64,000 bases of DNA, taken from the NCBI RefSeq assembly GCF_024666525.1, contig NZ_CP088294.1, forward strand, positions 2,666,001-2,730,000, given 5' to 3'. Shown piece after piece: positions 25,990-36,854 of this stretch (position 1 is its first letter; each line of letters starts with the position of its first letter). Under the pieces are notes generated by a model. That model saw nothing but the letters and a program-made list of their open reading frames with translations. It had not been told where the DNA came from and ran no database searches. The stretch comes from Pseudomonas sp. J452 (GTDB taxonomy: Bacteria > Pseudomonadota > Gammaproteobacteria > Pseudomonadales > Pseudomonadaceae). The position numbers and the translations under genes were made by a program.

Positions 25990-27574
25990 TGTCGTGCGCT
26001 TCGGGCAACTGCTGCGGGTAGTCGAGGGTGTAATGCAGGCCGCGGCTCTCGTGGCGCCGCATGGCTGACTCGATCATCAGCTCGGCAACCTGGGCCAGGT
26101 TGCGCAGTTCGATCAGGTCGCGGCTGACCTTATAGTTGCTGTAGAACTCGTCGATCTCGCTGAGCAGCAGGCGCACCCGGTGCTGGGCTCGTTGCAGGCG
26201 CTTGTTGGTGCGCACGATGCCGACGTAGTCCCACATGAATCGCCGCAGTTCGTCCCAGTTGTGCGCAATGATCACGTCTTCGTCCGAGTCGGTCACCTGG
26301 CTGGCGTCCCAGGTTGGCAGCTCGCCTGGCATGTTCACGCTATCCAGTTGCGCAACGATATCGGCTGCTGCCGAGCGAGCGTAGACGAAGCATTCCAGCA
26401 GCGAGTTGCTGGCCAGGCGGTTGGCGCCATGCAGGCCGGTGAAGCTGGTTTCGCCAATCGCGTACAGGCCCGGCACATCGGTATGCCCACTGCTGTCGAT
26501 CACTACGCCGCCGCAGGTGTAGTGGGCCGCCGGTACTACTGGGATAGGCTGGCGGGTGATGTCGATACCGAATTGCAGGCAGCGCTCATAGACGGTGGGG
26601 AAGTGCGTCTTGATGAAGTCTGCCGGCTTGTGGCTGATGTCCAGATAAACGCAGTCAATACCCAGGCGTTTCATTTCATGGTCGATGGCGCGGGCGACGA
26701 TATCGCGCGGGGCCAGCTCTTCGCGTGGGTCGAAGCGCGACATGAAGCGCTCGCCGTTGGCCAGTTTGAGCTGGGCGCCTTCGCCGCGCAGGGCCTCGGT
26801 GATCAGGAAGTTCTTGGCCTGCGGGTGGTACAGGCAGGTCGGATGGAACTGGTTGAATTCCAGGTTGCCGACCCGGCAGCCCGCGCGCCAGGCCATGGCG
26901 ATGCCATCGCCACAGGCGCCGTCGGCATTGCTGGTGTACAGGTAGACCTTGGCCGCGCCGCCGGTGGCGAGGATGACGAAACGCGCGTGGAAGGTGTCGA
27001 CCTCGCCACTGTGGCGATTCAGGACATAGGCGCCGAGGCAGCGCTGGCCGCTGCGGCCGAGTTTGCGTTCGGTGATCAGGTCGACTGCCACGCGCTGCTC
27101 CAATAGTTCGATATTGGGGCGCTGGTGGGCCTGTTGCAGCAGGGTGTTGAAGATGGCGGCGCCGGTGGCGTCGGCGGCGTGGATGATGCGCCGGTGGCTG
27201 TGGCCGCCTTCGCGAGTCAGGTGGAACTCGAAGCCGCCATCCTCGCGTTCGTGTTCATCGCCACGGGTGAACGGCACGCCTTGTTCGATCAGCCATTGGA
27301 TGGCTTCACGACTGTGCTCGACGGTGAAGCGCACGGCGTCTTCGCGGCACAGGCCGCCGCCGGCATTGAGGGTGTCGGCGACATGGGATTCGATCGTGTC
27401 GGTGTCATCCAGTACGGCGGCAACACCACCCTGGGCCCAGTAGGTCGAACCGTTGGCCAAGTCGCCCTTGCTCAGCACGGCGACGCGCAAGTGCTGCGGT
27501 AGCGTCAGGGCCAGAGTCAGGCCGGCTGCGCCGCTGCCGATGATGAGGACGTCGTGCTGCTGGTGTTGGCTCAT
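25958..27574 (-). CDS. nadB: L-aspartate oxidase
   Basis: A 538-residue FAD enzyme making iminoaspartate from L-aspartate, the first step of NAD biosynthesis. The FAD motif [11 protein letters not shown] is at 13-23; [22 protein letters not shown] and the capping-domain [16 protein letters not shown] all belong to NadB/succinate dehydrogenase flavoproteins, and [21 protein letters not shown] is the C-terminal FAD signature. Adjacent to algU in divergent orientation, as in P. aeruginosa. Confidence 0.97.
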   Translation of the reverse strand: MSQHQQHDVLIIGSGAAGLTLALTLPQHLRVAVLSKGDLANGSTYWAQGGVAAVLDDTDTIESHVADTLNAGGGLCREDAVRFTVEHSREAIQWLIEQGVPFTRGDEHEREDGGFEFHLTREGGHSHRRIIHAADATGAAIFNTLLQQAHQRPNIELLEQRVAVDLITERKLGRSGQRCLGAYVLNRHSGEVDTFHARFVILATGGAAKVYLYTSNADGACGDGIAMAWRAGCRVGNLEFNQFHPTCLYHPQAKNFLITEALRGEGAQLKLANGERFMSRFDPREELAPRDIVARAIDHEMKRLGIDCVYLDISHKPADFIKTHFPTVYERCLQFGIDITRQPIPVVPAAHYTCGGVVIDSSGHTDVPGLYAIGETSFTGLHGANRLASNSLLECFVYARSAAADIVAQLDSVNMPGELPTWDASQVTDSDEDVIIAHNWDELRRFMWDYVGIVRTNKRLQRAQHRVRLLLSEIDEFYSNYKVSRDLIELRNLAQVAELMIESAMRRHESRGLHYTLDYPQQLPEAHDTILAPPTFVD

Positions 27575-27920
27575 CTACTGCTGATTCCGCAAAAGGGCAT
27601 CGCCTAGTATATAGAGGGGGTGGCCGGCACAATAGCGTGCTTATGACGGACCAAGGTGCTCGGGAACTTCCTTAGACGTTTGGGTTCCATAGTCTGTCAC
27701 CCGTGGTTCAAGGTGCCGATCGCTCAGCATGGCTCTGTCGATCAGGTAGAAAAATTTCAGCAGCAGGGTCGGTGACCCTGCTGCGTTGTTTCGTGCAGGT
27801 ACTTTGCGTGCTGCAGGAAGCCAGTTTGGAGGGAGAACTTTTGCGCAGCGTCCGAGTCTATCTTGGCAGAGTGACTTGCTGGCAGACGCAGAACTCCTCC
27901 GAACTCCAAGAGGAGTATTC
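27575..27920. promoter_or_regulatory. nadB / algU intergenic region
   Basis: No gene is seen in these 346 bases. The AlgU-dependent promoter of algU lies at its right end. The nadB promoter must lie at the left, but no clear boxes were identified. Confidence 0.5.
27835..27861 (+). promoter_or_regulatory. AlgU-type promoter (autoregulatory P1)
   Basis: GAACTT (27835-27840), 16 bases, then TCTAT. This matches the sigma-22 consensus (GAACTT-N16/17-TCtgA) and the autoregulated algU P1 promoter of P. aeruginosa in sequence and position, about 60 bases before the start codon. Confidence 0.85.
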
Positions 27921-28502
27921 ATGCTAACCCAGGAAGACGATCAGCAACTGGTCGAGCGGGTGCAGCGCGGCGACAAGCGGGCTTTCGATCTGTTGGTGCT
28001 CAAGTACCAGCACAAGATTCTTGGTCTGGTTGTGCGTTTCGTGCACGACAGCCATGAGGCCCAAGATGTGGCCCAGGAGGCCTTTATCAAGGCCTATCGC
28101 GCGCTCGCCAATTTTCGCGGTGACAGTGCGTTTTATACCTGGCTGTACCGTATCGCCATCAACACGGCGAAGAACTATCTGGTCTCGCGCGGTCGTCGGC
28201 CGCCGGACAGTGATGTAAGTGCCGAGGATGCCGAGTTCTATGAGGGCGACCACGCGCTCAAGGACAACGAGTCACCGGAGCGCCTGCTGTTACGGGATGA
28301 AATCGAAGCCACCGTGCATCGAACCATCCAGATGCTCCCTGAGGATTTGCGTACGGCCCTGACCCTGCGCGAGTTCGACGGCTTGAGTTACGAGGACATT
28401 GCCAGCGTCATGCAGTGTCCGGTCGGCACCGTGCGTTCGCGGATTTTCCGGGCGCGCGAGGCCATTGATAAAGCCCTGCAACCTTTGTTGCAGGACGCCT
28501 GA
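27921..28502 (+). CDS. algU: Extracytoplasmic-function sigma factor AlgU (RpoE-like, sigma-22)
   Basis: A 193-residue sigma factor for envelope stress and, in mucoid strains, alginate genes. Region 2 includes DVAQEAFIKAYRALANFRGDS; region 4 ends LTLREFDGLSYEDIAS with GTVRSRIFRAREAI. Nearly identical to P. aeruginosa AlgU. GAGGAG precedes ATG 27921. It heads the algU-mucABCD operon and drives its own promoter. Confidence 0.98.
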   Translation: MLTQEDDQQLVERVQRGDKRAFDLLVLKYQHKILGLVVRFVHDSHEAQDVAQEAFIKAYRALANFRGDSAFYTWLYRIAINTAKNYLVSRGRRPPDSDVSAEDAEFYEGDHALKDNESPERLLLRDEIEATVHRTIQMLPEDLRTALTLREFDGLSYEDIASVMQCPVGTVRSRIFRAREAIDKALQPLLQDA

Positions 28503-28533
28503 GACAGCGGCGACAGCCAAGAGAGGAACTGCC

Positions 28534-29124
28534 ATGAATCGTGAAGCCCTGCAGGAATCGCTGTCCGCGGTAATGGATAACGAAGCGGACGAACTGGAGC
28601 TGCGCCGGGTGCTGGCTGCCAGCGAAGAACCCGAGCTGCGTGCGACCTGGTCGCGTTACCAGATTGCGCGTGCGGTGATGCACAAGGAGTTGCTGGAACC
28701 GCGCCTGGATATTGCTGCCGCCGTTTCCGCCGCTTTGGCTGATGAGGCGCTGCCGGAAAAGGCGGCCGCTGGCCGTTGGCGTGGCCTGGGTCGTCTGGCG
28801 GTCGCTGCGTCGGTTACCGTCGCCGTGCTGGCTGGCGTACGCTTCTACAATCAGGATGAACTGAGCGGTGCCCAACTGGCTCAGCAGGCTGCCCAGCCAA
28901 ACTTGGTGATGCCGCAGGTGCAAGGGCCGGCCGTATTGGCCGGTTACACCACCAGCAGTGAGCCTATGTCGCAGGGGCCGCAGCTGAATGTGCAGCAACC
29001 GGCTTCTGGTTGGCATGAGCAGCGCCTGCCGGCCTATCTGCGCCAGCATGCCCAGCAGGCTGCCGCCAGTGGAACCGATTCGGCGCTACCCTATGCGCGT
29101 GCCGCCAGTCTGGAAAACCGCTGA
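28534..29124 (+). CDS. mucA: Anti-sigma factor MucA
   Basis: A 196-residue single-pass inner-membrane protein. The cytoplasmic N-domain (about 1-85, MNREALQESLSAVMDNEADELEL) binds AlgU, a TM segment lies at about 89-105, and the periplasmic C-domain binds MucB. Envelope stress triggers stepwise proteolysis that frees AlgU. The gene is intact, with no premature stop, so the sequence does not suggest a mucoid mutation. GAGAGGAA precedes the start. Confidence 0.96.
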   Translation: MNREALQESLSAVMDNEADELELRRVLAASEEPELRATWSRYQIARAVMHKELLEPRLDIAAAVSAALADEALPEKAAAGRWRGLGRLAVAASVTVAVLAGVRFYNQDELSGAQLAQQAAQPNLVMPQVQGPAVLAGYTTSSEPMSQGPQLNVQQPASGWHEQRLPAYLRQHAQQAAASGTDSALPYARAASLENR

Positions 29125-29132
29125 GGGCGATC

Positions 29133-30080
29133 ATGCGCGCCTTTCCTCTGATTGCTTTGCTTGGCAGCTGCCTGGTCTCTTCGGTTCATGCTGCCAATGC
29201 CCAGGATTGGCTGAGTCGCTTGGCTGAGGCCGAGGGGCAGAGCTTCCACGGTTCTTTTGTTTATGAGCGCAACGGTAGTTTCTCTACCCACGGCATCTGG
29301 CATCGGGTCGATGCGGCGGGTGAGATGCGTGAGCGTCTGCTGCAGCTGGATGGCCCGGTACAGGAAGTGCTGCGGGTTGGTGGGCAGCCGGCCTGCGTGA
29401 GTGAAGGCTTGGCGGATCAGTTGAGTGATCTGCGCTTGTCGCCTCATGTCGTGGCGCCGGATCGGCTTGCGGAACGCTATGAGTTGCGTGTGGCGGGGCG
29501 CTCTCGTGTGGCGGGGCGTGAAGCGGTCATATTGACCCTGATACCGCGGGATCAGCATCGTTATGCGGTCGAGCTGCATCTGGACGAAGCCAGCGCGCTG
29601 CCGCTCAAATCGCTACTGATTAACGAGAAAGGCCAGTTGCTGGAACGTTTTCAGTTCATCGATCTGGATACTGAAACGGCCGTCTCGGATGAGCAGTTGC
29701 AGCCTGGCGACAGCTGTAAGTCAATCGATTCAGTGTCGCCGGGTAGCGCCTCTGCGCCGGCCTGGCGTGCTGCCTGGGTGCCGCCGGGTTTCCAGTTGCA
29801 GCAAACCATGCAGCGTCGCAGTCCGGCTTCGACGGAACAGGTCGCGTATCTGACCTATGACGATGGCCTGGCGCGTTTCTCGATATTTCTCGAACCCTTG
29901 CGCGGCGCCAAGGTTGAAGATGCGCGTAGTCAGCTTGGCCCGACTGCCGTGGTTTCCCGGCGTATGAGCACGGTTGCTGGCGATGTCATGGTGACGGTGG
30001 TCGGCGAAATTCCACTGGGCACTGCCGAACGGGTCGCCTTGTCCATGCAGACGCAAGCCGCCGAAAAGGTCGTGCAATGA
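29133..30080 (+). CDS. mucB: Periplasmic regulator MucB (RseB-like)
   Basis: 315 residues with a signal peptide (about 1-20, cleaved near VHA). The large lipid-binding-like domain begins DWLSRLAEAEGQSFHGSFVYERNG and the smaller C-terminal domain begins near WRAAWVPPGF. It binds the periplasmic part of MucA and shields it from the AlgW protease, releasing it when it senses envelope lipids. Starts eight bases after mucA and overlaps mucC by four. Confidence 0.96.
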   Translation: MRAFPLIALLGSCLVSSVHAANAQDWLSRLAEAEGQSFHGSFVYERNGSFSTHGIWHRVDAAGEMRERLLQLDGPVQEVLRVGGQPACVSEGLADQLSDLRLSPHVVAPDRLAERYELRVAGRSRVAGREAVILTLIPRDQHRYAVELHLDEASALPLKSLLINEKGQLLERFQFIDLDTETAVSDEQLQPGDSCKSIDSVSPGSASAPAWRAAWVPPGFQLQQTMQRRSPASTEQVAYLTYDDGLARFSIFLEPLRGAKVEDARSQLGPTAVVSRRMSTVAGDVMVTVVGEIPLGTAERVALSMQTQAAEKVVQ

Positions 30081-30523
30081 TTGAGGAGCCCGGACGGGTC
30101 ATAGCGCTGGAGGCCGGAGCAGTCTGGGTCGAGACCCTGCGTAAAAGCACGTGCTCCAGTTGCTCTGCCAATGCCGGTTGTGGGCAGGGGCTGATGGATA
30201 AGCTGGGCGTCGGTCGCAATCGTGGCGTGGTGCGTGCGCTTTCTGACCTGCAGCTGCAGGTTGGTGATTCCGTGGTTATAGGGGTGCGCGAGGATCTGCT
30301 GCTGCGGGGGGCGTTCCTGGTCTATCTGTTGCCGCTGCTGTGTCTGTTCGCTTTTGCGCTATTTGCCCAGTGGCTGGGGTTGTCCGAACCGTTGGTGATC
30401 TTGTTTGGCCTGGCTGGTTTGGTTTTGGCCTGGTTGCTGGTGCGTTGGCGTAGTCGGCGTACTGCCGGTGATCCAGCACTACAGCCTGTGGTGGTGCGGG
30501 CCCTGCTGGTCGGAGCTGTTTGA
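30077..30523 (+). CDS. mucC: MucC (RseC-family membrane protein)
   Basis: 148 residues. The N-terminal cytosolic part has cysteine-rich CSSCSANAGCGQG; two TM helices follow (about 77-97 and 105-122). It belongs to the RseC/MucC family, a modest modulator of the AlgU response and related to proteins linked with reducing SoxR. The start ATGA overlaps the mucB stop. Confidence 0.93.
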   Translation: MIEEPGRVIALEAGAVWVETLRKSTCSSCSANAGCGQGLMDKLGVGRNRGVVRALSDLQLQVGDSVVIGVREDLLLRGAFLVYLLPLLCLFAFALFAQWLGLSEPLVILFGLAGLVLAWLLVRWRSRRTAGDPALQPVVVRALLVGAV

Positions 30524-30557
30524 GTACTCGTTGTTTTTATGGATAGGAGTCGTAGTG

Positions 30558-31979
30558 ATGCTTGGTCTGAAATCCTCTTTATCCGGAGTGTTTGCCCTCC
30601 TGCTGTGTGGGCAGGTTGCTTTCGCGCGTGCGGAATTACCCGAGTTTACAGCGCTGGTCGAAGAAGCTTCCCCGGCGGTGGTGAACATCAGTACCCGGCA
30701 GAATGCGCCGCAGCGCAATGTCGCTATCCAGGGGCAGATCCCCGATCTGGAAGGTCTGCCGCCACAGTTCCGCGAGTTCTTCGAACGCAATATTCCACAG
30801 ATGCCGCGCAATCCGGGCGGTCGTCAGCGCGAAGCGCAGTCGCTTGGCTCGGGCTTCATCATTTCCGCCGATGGTTATGTCCTGACCAATAATCATGTGG
30901 TGGCAGATGCCGATGAGATCATCGTGCGCCTGTCTGATCGCAGCGAACTCGAGGCCAAGCTGGTCGGGGCGGATCCGCGGACTGATGTGGCCTTGCTCAA
31001 GGTAGAAGGCAAGAACCTGCCGACAGTGCGCCTGGGGAAATCGGATGACCTTAAGGTTGGGGCCTGGGTGCTGGCGATCGGCTCGCCTTTTGGCTTCGAT
31101 CATTCGGTAACTGCTGGCATCGTCAGTGCCAAGGGGCGCAGCCTGCCGAACGAGAACTACGTGCCGTTCATTCAGACCGACGTAGCGATCAATCCGGGTA
31201 ATTCGGGTGGTCCGCTGTTCAATCTGGATGGCGAGGTGGTGGGGATCAACTCGCAGATATTCACTCGCTCCGGTGGTTTCATGGGCCTGTCCTTTGCCAT
31301 TCCGATCGATGTGGCCATGTCTGTGGCCGATCAGTTGAAGGCGGACGGCAAGGTCAGCCGCGGTTGGCTGGGCGTGGTGATTCAGGAGGTCAACAAGGAC
31401 CTGGCTGAATCTTTCGGTCTGGAGAAGCCGGCGGGCGCGCTGGTGGCTCAGGTGCTGGAAAATGGTCCGGCGGCCAAAGGTGGTCTGCAGGTGGGGGATG
31501 TGATCCTCAGTATGAATGATCAGCCGATCATCATGTCGGCGGATCTGCCGCATCTGGTTGGTGGTCTCAAACCGGGTAGCAAGGCCGAGTTGGAAGTGGT
31601 GCGCGAAGGCGAGCGCAAGACTCTGCAGATGAGTGTGGGGGTGTTGCCGGAAGAGGGTGATGAGGTTGCCATCGATGCCGACGCAGGCGTCGAGCGCAGC
31701 AGTAATCGCCTGGGCGTTTCGGTGGTCGAGCTGACCGTCGAGCAGAAAAAGGCCCTGGATGTGCGTGGGGGCGTGGTGATCAAGGAAGTACTGGGTGGCC
31801 CAGCTGCTCTGATCGGCCTGCGTCCCGGTGATGTGATCACTCATTTGAACAATCAGGCGATCGACTCTGCCAAAACCTTCACCCAGGTGGCCAAGGAGTT
31901 GCCAAGCAATCGCTCGGTTTCCATGCGTGTCTTGCGTCAGGGGCGAGCCAGTTTCATTACCTTCAAACTTGCGGAGTAA
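30558..31979 (+). CDS. mucD: Periplasmic serine protease MucD (DegP/HtrA family)
   Basis: 473 residues with a signal peptide ending near ARA (24). The trypsin-like domain has the catalytic triad His113 (NNHVV), Asp143 and Ser216 (GNSGG), followed by two PDZ domains (about 265-365 and 385-470). It degrades misfolded periplasmic proteins and restrains AlgU activation. Start ATG 30558 with GGAG upstream is preferred to longer in-frame starts inside mucC. Ends at a terminator, closing the operon. Confidence 0.96.
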   Translation: MLGLKSSLSGVFALLLCGQVAFARAELPEFTALVEEASPAVVNISTRQNAPQRNVAIQGQIPDLEGLPPQFREFFERNIPQMPRNPGGRQREAQSLGSGFIISADGYVLTNNHVVADADEIIVRLSDRSELEAKLVGADPRTDVALLKVEGKNLPTVRLGKSDDLKVGAWVLAIGSPFGFDHSVTAGIVSAKGRSLPNENYVPFIQTDVAINPGNSGGPLFNLDGEVVGINSQIFTRSGGFMGLSFAIPIDVAMSVADQLKADGKVSRGWLGVVIQEVNKDLAESFGLEKPAGALVAQVLENGPAAKGGLQVGDVILSMNDQPIIMSADLPHLVGGLKPGSKAELEVVREGERKTLQMSVGVLPEEGDEVAIDADAGVERSSNRLGVSVVELTVEQKKALDVRGGVVIKEVLGGPAALIGLRPGDVITHLNNQAIDSAKTFTQVAKELPSNRSVSMRVLRQGRASFITFKLAE

Positions 31980-31996
31980 GGCGATTTGATGGACAT

Positions 31997-32023
31997 AAAG
32001 GGCAGTTTTCACTGCCCTTTTTT
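31997..32023 (+). terminator. Rho-independent terminator of the algU-mucABCD operon
   Basis: Stem AAAGGGCAGT/ACTGCCCTTT with loop TTTC, then three more T. Confidence 0.92.
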
Positions 32024-32130
32024 GTGTCTGCCTATCGGCGCGCGTGCGTGACGCCATGGTCATCGGTCAGGTAGAATGCTCGGCTATTTTCGGCGGGCAG
32101 CCTGCCTGCGGCTTTTTCGAGTGTTGATCC

Positions 32131-33930
32131 GTGAGTGACCTGAGTCATATCCGCAATTTCTCCATCATCGCCCACATCGACCACGGCAAGTCGACACTGG
32201 CCGACCGCTTTATTCAGATGTGCGGTGGCCTCTCCGAGCGTGAAATGGAGGCCCAGGTGCTCGACTCCATGGACCTCGAGCGCGAGCGCGGAATTACCAT
32301 CAAGGCCCACAGTGTCACTCTGCACTACAAGGCTCTCGACGGTAAAACCTATCAGCTGAACTTCATCGATACCCCTGGACACGTCGACTTCACCTATGAA
32401 GTCAGTCGTTCGCTGGCCGCTTGCGAGGGTGCGTTGCTAGTGGTGGATGCCGGTCAGGGCGTGGAAGCCCAGTCGGTTGCCAACTGCTATACCGCCATCG
32501 AGCAGGGCCTTGAGGTCATGCCGGTGCTGAACAAGATGGACCTGCCGCAGGCCGACCCAGACAAGGTCAAGGAAGAGATCGAGAAAATCATCGGTATCGA
32601 CGCTACCGACGCCGTGGCCTGCAGTGCCAAGAGCGGTATGGGCGTTGACGAGGTGCTTGAGCGCCTGGTGAAGACCATTCCGGCACCCACCGGCAACATC
32701 GAAGACCCGCTGCAAGCACTGATCATCGACTCCTGGTTCGACAACTACCTGGGTGTTGTGTCCCTGGTACGTGTACGCCATGGTTGCGTGAAGAAGGGCG
32801 ACAAGATTCTGGTCAAGTCCACCGGCAAAATCCACCTGGTGGATAGTGTCGGTGTGTTTACCCCCAAGCACACGCAAACCGCTGACCTGAAAGCGGGTGA
32901 AGTCGGCTTTATCATCGCCGGTATCAAGGACATCCACGGTGCGCCGGTGGGTGACACCCTGACCCTCAGCTCTACCCCTGATGTAGATGTGTTGCCAGGC
33001 TTCAAGCGCATTCAGCCTCAGGTGTATGCCGGTCTGTTCCCGGTCAGCTCGGACGATTTTGAAAATTTCCGTGAAGCCCTGCAAAAGCTCACGCTGAACG
33101 ACTCGTCGCTGCAATACCTGCCGGAAAGCTCGGATGCGCTGGGTTTTGGCTTCCGTTGCGGCTTCCTCGGCATGCTGCACATGGAGATCATCCAGGAGCG
33201 CCTGGAGCGCGAGTACGATCTGGATCTGATTACTACTGCGCCAACGGTAATCTTCGAGTTGTTGCTGAAGACCGGTGAGACTATCTATGTCGACAACCCG
33301 TCCAAACTGCCCGATCTGTCGTCTGTTGAGGATATGCGCGAGCCGATTGTGCGCGCCAATATTCTCGTACCTCAGGAGCATCTGGGTAACGTCATCACCC
33401 TGTGTATCGAGAAGCGCGGCGTACAACATGACATGCTGTTCCTCGGCACCCAGGTTCAGGTCAGCTACGACCTGCCGATGAACGAAGTGGTGCTGGACTT
33501 CTTCGATCGCCTGAAGTCCACCAGCCGTGGCTACGCTTCGCTGGACTACCATTTCGACCGCTATCAGTCGGCCAATCTGGTCAAGCTCGATGTGTTGATC
33601 AACGGCGACAAGGTCGATGCTCTGGCACTGATCGTGCACCGTGACAATGCGCACTACAAAGGCCGCGCATTGACCGAAAAAATGAAAGAACTGATCCCAC
33701 GGCAGATGTTCGATGTGGCCATTCAGGCTGCCATCGGTGGGCAGATCGTGGCACGAACCACGGTCAAGGCTCTGCGCAAGAACGTATTGGCCAAGTGTTA
33801 CGGCGGTGATGTCAGCCGTAAGAAAAAGCTGCTGGAAAAGCAGAAGGCCGGTAAAAAAAGGATGAAGCAAGTGGGCAACGTGGAGATTCCACAAGAAGCC
33901 TTCCTTGCAGTGCTCAGGTTGGATAGCTAA
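32131..33930 (+). CDS. lepA: Elongation factor 4 (LepA)
   Basis: A 599-residue ribosomal GTPase that remodels stalled or misassembled ribosomes. G1 AHIDHGKST (14-22), G3 DTPGHVDF, G4 NKMDLP and the LepA-specific C-terminal domain ([23 protein letters not shown]) are all present. Start GTG 32131. It lies six bases before lepB, giving the classic lepA-lepB pair. Confidence 0.98.
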   Translation: MSDLSHIRNFSIIAHIDHGKSTLADRFIQMCGGLSEREMEAQVLDSMDLERERGITIKAHSVTLHYKALDGKTYQLNFIDTPGHVDFTYEVSRSLAACEGALLVVDAGQGVEAQSVANCYTAIEQGLEVMPVLNKMDLPQADPDKVKEEIEKIIGIDATDAVACSAKSGMGVDEVLERLVKTIPAPTGNIEDPLQALIIDSWFDNYLGVVSLVRVRHGCVKKGDKILVKSTGKIHLVDSVGVFTPKHTQTADLKAGEVGFIIAGIKDIHGAPVGDTLTLSSTPDVDVLPGFKRIQPQVYAGLFPVSSDDFENFREALQKLTLNDSSLQYLPESSDALGFGFRCGFLGMLHMEIIQERLEREYDLDLITTAPTVIFELLLKTGETIYVDNPSKLPDLSSVEDMREPIVRANILVPQEHLGNVITLCIEKRGVQHDMLFLGTQVQVSYDLPMNEVVLDFFDRLKSTSRGYASLDYHFDRYQSANLVKLDVLINGDKVDALALIVHRDNAHYKGRALTEKMKELIPRQMFDVAIQAAIGGQIVARTTVKALRKNVLAKCYGGDVSRKKKLLEKQKAGKKRMKQVGNVEIPQEAFLAVLRLDS

Positions 33931-33935
33931 TCACT

Positions 33936-34790
33936 ATGTCGTTCAATTTCCCTCTGATTCTGGTGATAGCCGTAGCAGTTTGCGGTGCGTTGGCTTTGCT
34001 CGATCTTCTGTTGCTGGCACCACGCCGGCGCGCGGCGATTGCCACTTACGAGGGACAGGTCAGCGAGCCTGACGAGGGCGTGCTGCAGAGCCTGAACCGC
34101 GAGCCGTTGCTGGTCGAATACGGCAAGTCGTTCTTCCCGGTGCTGGCCATCGTGCTGGTACTGCGCTCCTTCTTGCTGGAGCCCTTCCAGATTCCATCCG
34201 GCTCGATGAAGCCGACCCTGGAAATTGGTGACTTTATTCTGGTCAACAAGTTCGCCTACGGCATTCGCCTGCCGGTTATTGATAGCAAGGTTGTCGAGGT
34301 CGGTAATCCGCAGCGCGGCGATGTGATGGTGTTCCGTTACCCGAGCGATCCGAACATCAACTACATCAAGCGCGTCGTTGGGCTGCCGGGCGACCGTATT
34401 AGCTACAGCATGGACAAGCGCCTGACGGTCAATGGTCAGCCCATTGCCGAGCAGTTTTTTGGCGAAGAGCCCGGTAGCCTGGGCAGTGCTGCGCTATACA
34501 AGGAAAAGCTGGGTGAGGTCGAGCACCAGATTCGCAAGGAGCTGCGTCGTAACCTGCGCGTTCCTGGTGATGAGTGGGTGGTGCCGCAGGGGCACTACTT
34601 CATGATGGGTGACAATCGCGACAACTCCAACGACAGTCGTTACTGGAACGACAAGCATATTCCCAGGGAGTTGCTTGGCATGGTGCCCGACCGGAATATC
34701 GTCGGTAAGGCGTTTGCCGTATGGTTGAGCTGGCCGGATCCGAAACTGCGTAGTTTGCCTAGCTTCTCGCGGGTCGGTTTGATCCGCTAA
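33936..34790 (+). CDS. lepB: Signal peptidase I
   Basis: A 284-residue membrane peptidase that removes signal peptides of secreted proteins. Two TM segments (about 5-27 and 62-80) precede the periplasmic catalytic domain. Nucleophile Ser90 (PSGSM) and general base Lys145 (YIKRVVGLPGD) are present, with the box-E motif GDNRDNSNDSR. Confidence 0.97.
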   Translation: MSFNFPLILVIAVAVCGALALLDLLLLAPRRRAAIATYEGQVSEPDEGVLQSLNREPLLVEYGKSFFPVLAIVLVLRSFLLEPFQIPSGSMKPTLEIGDFILVNKFAYGIRLPVIDSKVVEVGNPQRGDVMVFRYPSDPNINYIKRVVGLPGDRISYSMDKRLTVNGQPIAEQFFGEEPGSLGSAALYKEKLGEVEHQIRKELRRNLRVPGDEWVVPQGHYFMMGDNRDNSNDSRYWNDKHIPRELLGMVPDRNIVGKAFAVWLSWPDPKLRSLPSFSRVGLIR

Positions 34791-34892
34791 GCGTTTCGAG
34801 CGATGGCGGCTGTGCAAGCTGACAGCCTCGGCTTATATATAAGGATGTCTGCGGCCGTGGGCATTACAACAAACTGACAATTGGGGGTAATC

Positions 34893-35270
34893 ATGACATT
34901 TGCGCGTTCGCAGAAAGGCATGTCGTTTCTAAGCTGGATGGTGCTGCTGGCTGTCGTGGCATTTTTCGCCAGCATGGTGTTCAAGATGCTGCCGCATTAC
35001 CTTGATTACATGTCACTGGAAAAGATCATCACCTCTGTGGAAACCGACCCGAGTTATGAGATTCGTACCGTGGGCGATTTCTATGGTCATGTGATGAAGG
35101 GGATGGAGACCAACAGTATTCGGGATGTAAGTCCGAAAGACATTATGCAGGTCAAGATCGAGAATAATGATTTTGTCGTGCACCTGAACTATGAGAAGCG
35201 CGAGCCACTGATCCAGAATCTCGATCTGGTAGCCAAGTTCGAAAAAGAATTTCGTGTGCGAGCGCCGTGA
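34893..35270 (+). CDS. DUF4845-family membrane protein
   Basis: 125 residues with one N-terminal TM helix (about 10-32) and a periplasmic domain. The start at 34893 has GGGGGT six bases upstream. It occupies the same place between lepB and rnc in P. aeruginosa; its function is unknown. The stop overlaps the rnc GTG start by four bases, so it is translationally coupled to RNase III. Confidence 0.9.
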   Translation: MTFARSQKGMSFLSWMVLLAVVAFFASMVFKMLPHYLDYMSLEKIITSVETDPSYEIRTVGDFYGHVMKGMETNSIRDVSPKDIMQVKIENNDFVVHLNYEKREPLIQNLDLVAKFEKEFRVRAP

Positions 35271-35956
35271 GTGTTCCCCTAGCCCGTCTTGAGCGTCAGC
35301 TCGGTCATACCTTTCAGGACCAGGATCTGATGCTCCTGGCCCTTACCCACCGCAGTTTTGCTGGGCGCAACAACGAGCGTCTGGAGTTTCTCGGCGACGC
35401 CATCCTCAACTTCGTCGCAGGCGAGGCGCTGTTCGAGCGTTTCCCCCAGGCTCGCGAAGGCCAGTTGTCGCGTTTGCGCGCGCGCTTGGTGAAAGGCGAG
35501 ACACTGGCGGTGCTGGCACGTGGTTTCGATCTGGGTGAATACTTGCGCCTAGGCTCCGGTGAGTTGAAGAGTGGCGGTTTCCGCCGTGAGTCGATTCTGG
35601 CCGATGCCCTGGAGGCGCTGATTGGTGCCATCTACCTGGATGCCGGTATGGATGTGGCGCGTCAGCGCGTGCTGGGTTGGCTAAGCAACGAGCTGGACAG
35701 CCTGACCCTGGTCGATACCAACAAAGATCCGAAAACCCGCCTGCAGGAATTTCTGCAGTCGCGGGCGACCGATCTGCCGCGCTATGACGTGGTGGATATC
35801 CAGGGCGAACCGCATTGCCGGACGTTCTTCGTCCAGTGCGAAGTAGCCTTATTGAATGACAAGACCCAGGGGCAGGGCGCCAGTCGGCGCATTGCCGAGC
35901 AGGTCGCCGCCGCTGCTGCCCTGGTGGCGCTGGGCGTGGAGAATGGCAATGACTGA
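35267..35956 (+). CDS. rnc: Ribonuclease III
   Basis: A 229-residue endonuclease for double-stranded RNA, used in rRNA and mRNA processing. The signature [13 protein letters not shown] is at about 35-47 and the second acidic pair in [12 protein letters not shown]; a double-stranded-RNA-binding domain covers about 155-225. Start GTG 35267 overlaps the upstream stop; its own end overlaps era. Confidence 0.97.
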   Translation: MSVPLARLERQLGHTFQDQDLMLLALTHRSFAGRNNERLEFLGDAILNFVAGEALFERFPQAREGQLSRLRARLVKGETLAVLARGFDLGEYLRLGSGELKSGGFRRESILADALEALIGAIYLDAGMDVARQRVLGWLSNELDSLTLVDTNKDPKTRLQEFLQSRATDLPRYDVVDIQGEPHCRTFFVQCEVALLNDKTQGQGASRRIAEQVAAAAALVALGVENGND

Positions 35957-36851
35957 TGTACCTGTAACCCGCTGCGGCTATGTCGCCATCGTCGGTCGCC
36001 CCAATGTGGGCAAATCGACCCTGCTCAACCATATCCTCGGGCAGAAGCTGGCGATTACTTCACGCAAGCCGCAGACCACTCGCCACAACATGCTCGGGAT
36101 CAAGACCGAGGGCGAGGTACAGGCGATCTATGTCGATACCCCCGGCCTGCACAAGAACAGCGACAAGGCACTCAATCGCTACATGAACAAGACCGCCTCG
36201 GCGGCGTTGAAGGACGTCGACGTGGTGATCTTTGTGGTCGACCGCACACGCTGGACCGACGAAGACCAGATGGTTCTCGAACGCATCCAGTACGTGCAGG
36301 GTCCGGTAATCCTGGCGATCAACAAGACCGATCGTATCGAAGACAAGGTCGAGTTGATGCCGCATCTGGAGTGGCTGCAACAGCAACTGCCCAAGGCCGA
36401 GATCGTGCCGATTTCCGCGCAACAGGGGCACAATCTCGATGCCTTGGAAAAGCTGGTGGCGGATTTCCTGCCAGAAGGCGAGCACTTCTTCCCCGAAGAC
36501 CAGATCACTGACCGTTCCAGTCGTTTTCTGGCTGCCGAGCTGGTGCGCGAGAAGATCATGCGCCAGCTGGGTGCCGAGCTGCCTTACCAGATCACCGTGG
36601 AAATCGAAGAATTCAAGCAGGAAGGTCGCATCCTGCATATCCATGCCTTGATCCTGGTCGAGCGTGACGGCCAGAAGAAAATCATCATTGGCGACAAGGG
36701 CGAGCGCATCAAGCGCATCGGCCAGGAGGCGCGCAAGGACATGGAGGTGCTGTTCGACTCCAAGGTCATGCTCAACCTCTGGGTCAAGGTCAAAGGCGGT
36801 TGGTCCGACGATGAGCGGGCGCTGCGTTCGCTGGGCTACAACGACATCTAA
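35949..36851 (+). CDS. era: GTPase Era
   Basis: A 300-residue essential GTPase that binds 16S rRNA during 30S maturation. Motifs: G1 [10 protein letters not shown]2 near [10 protein letters not shown]3 DTPGLH, G4 NKTD. The C-terminal KH domain contains [17 protein letters not shown] 35949 is chosen from the family N-terminus ([16 protein letters not shown]); ATG 35943 is an alternative. It overlaps rnc. Confidence 0.97.
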   Translation: MTDVPVTRCGYVAIVGRPNVGKSTLLNHILGQKLAITSRKPQTTRHNMLGIKTEGEVQAIYVDTPGLHKNSDKALNRYMNKTASAALKDVDVVIFVVDRTRWTDEDQMVLERIQYVQGPVILAINKTDRIEDKVELMPHLEWLQQQLPKAEIVPISAQQGHNLDALEKLVADFLPEGEHFFPEDQITDRSSRFLAAELVREKIMRQLGAELPYQITVEIEEFKQEGRILHIHALILVERDGQKKIIIGDKGERIKRIGQEARKDMEVLFDSKVMLNLWVKVKGGWSDDERALRSLGYNDI

Positions 36852-36854
36852 GCC

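Noticed and set aside
28534..29124. Mucoidy-type truncation of mucA
   Set aside because: The frame is complete to 196 residues with the TM segment and periplasmic domain intact.
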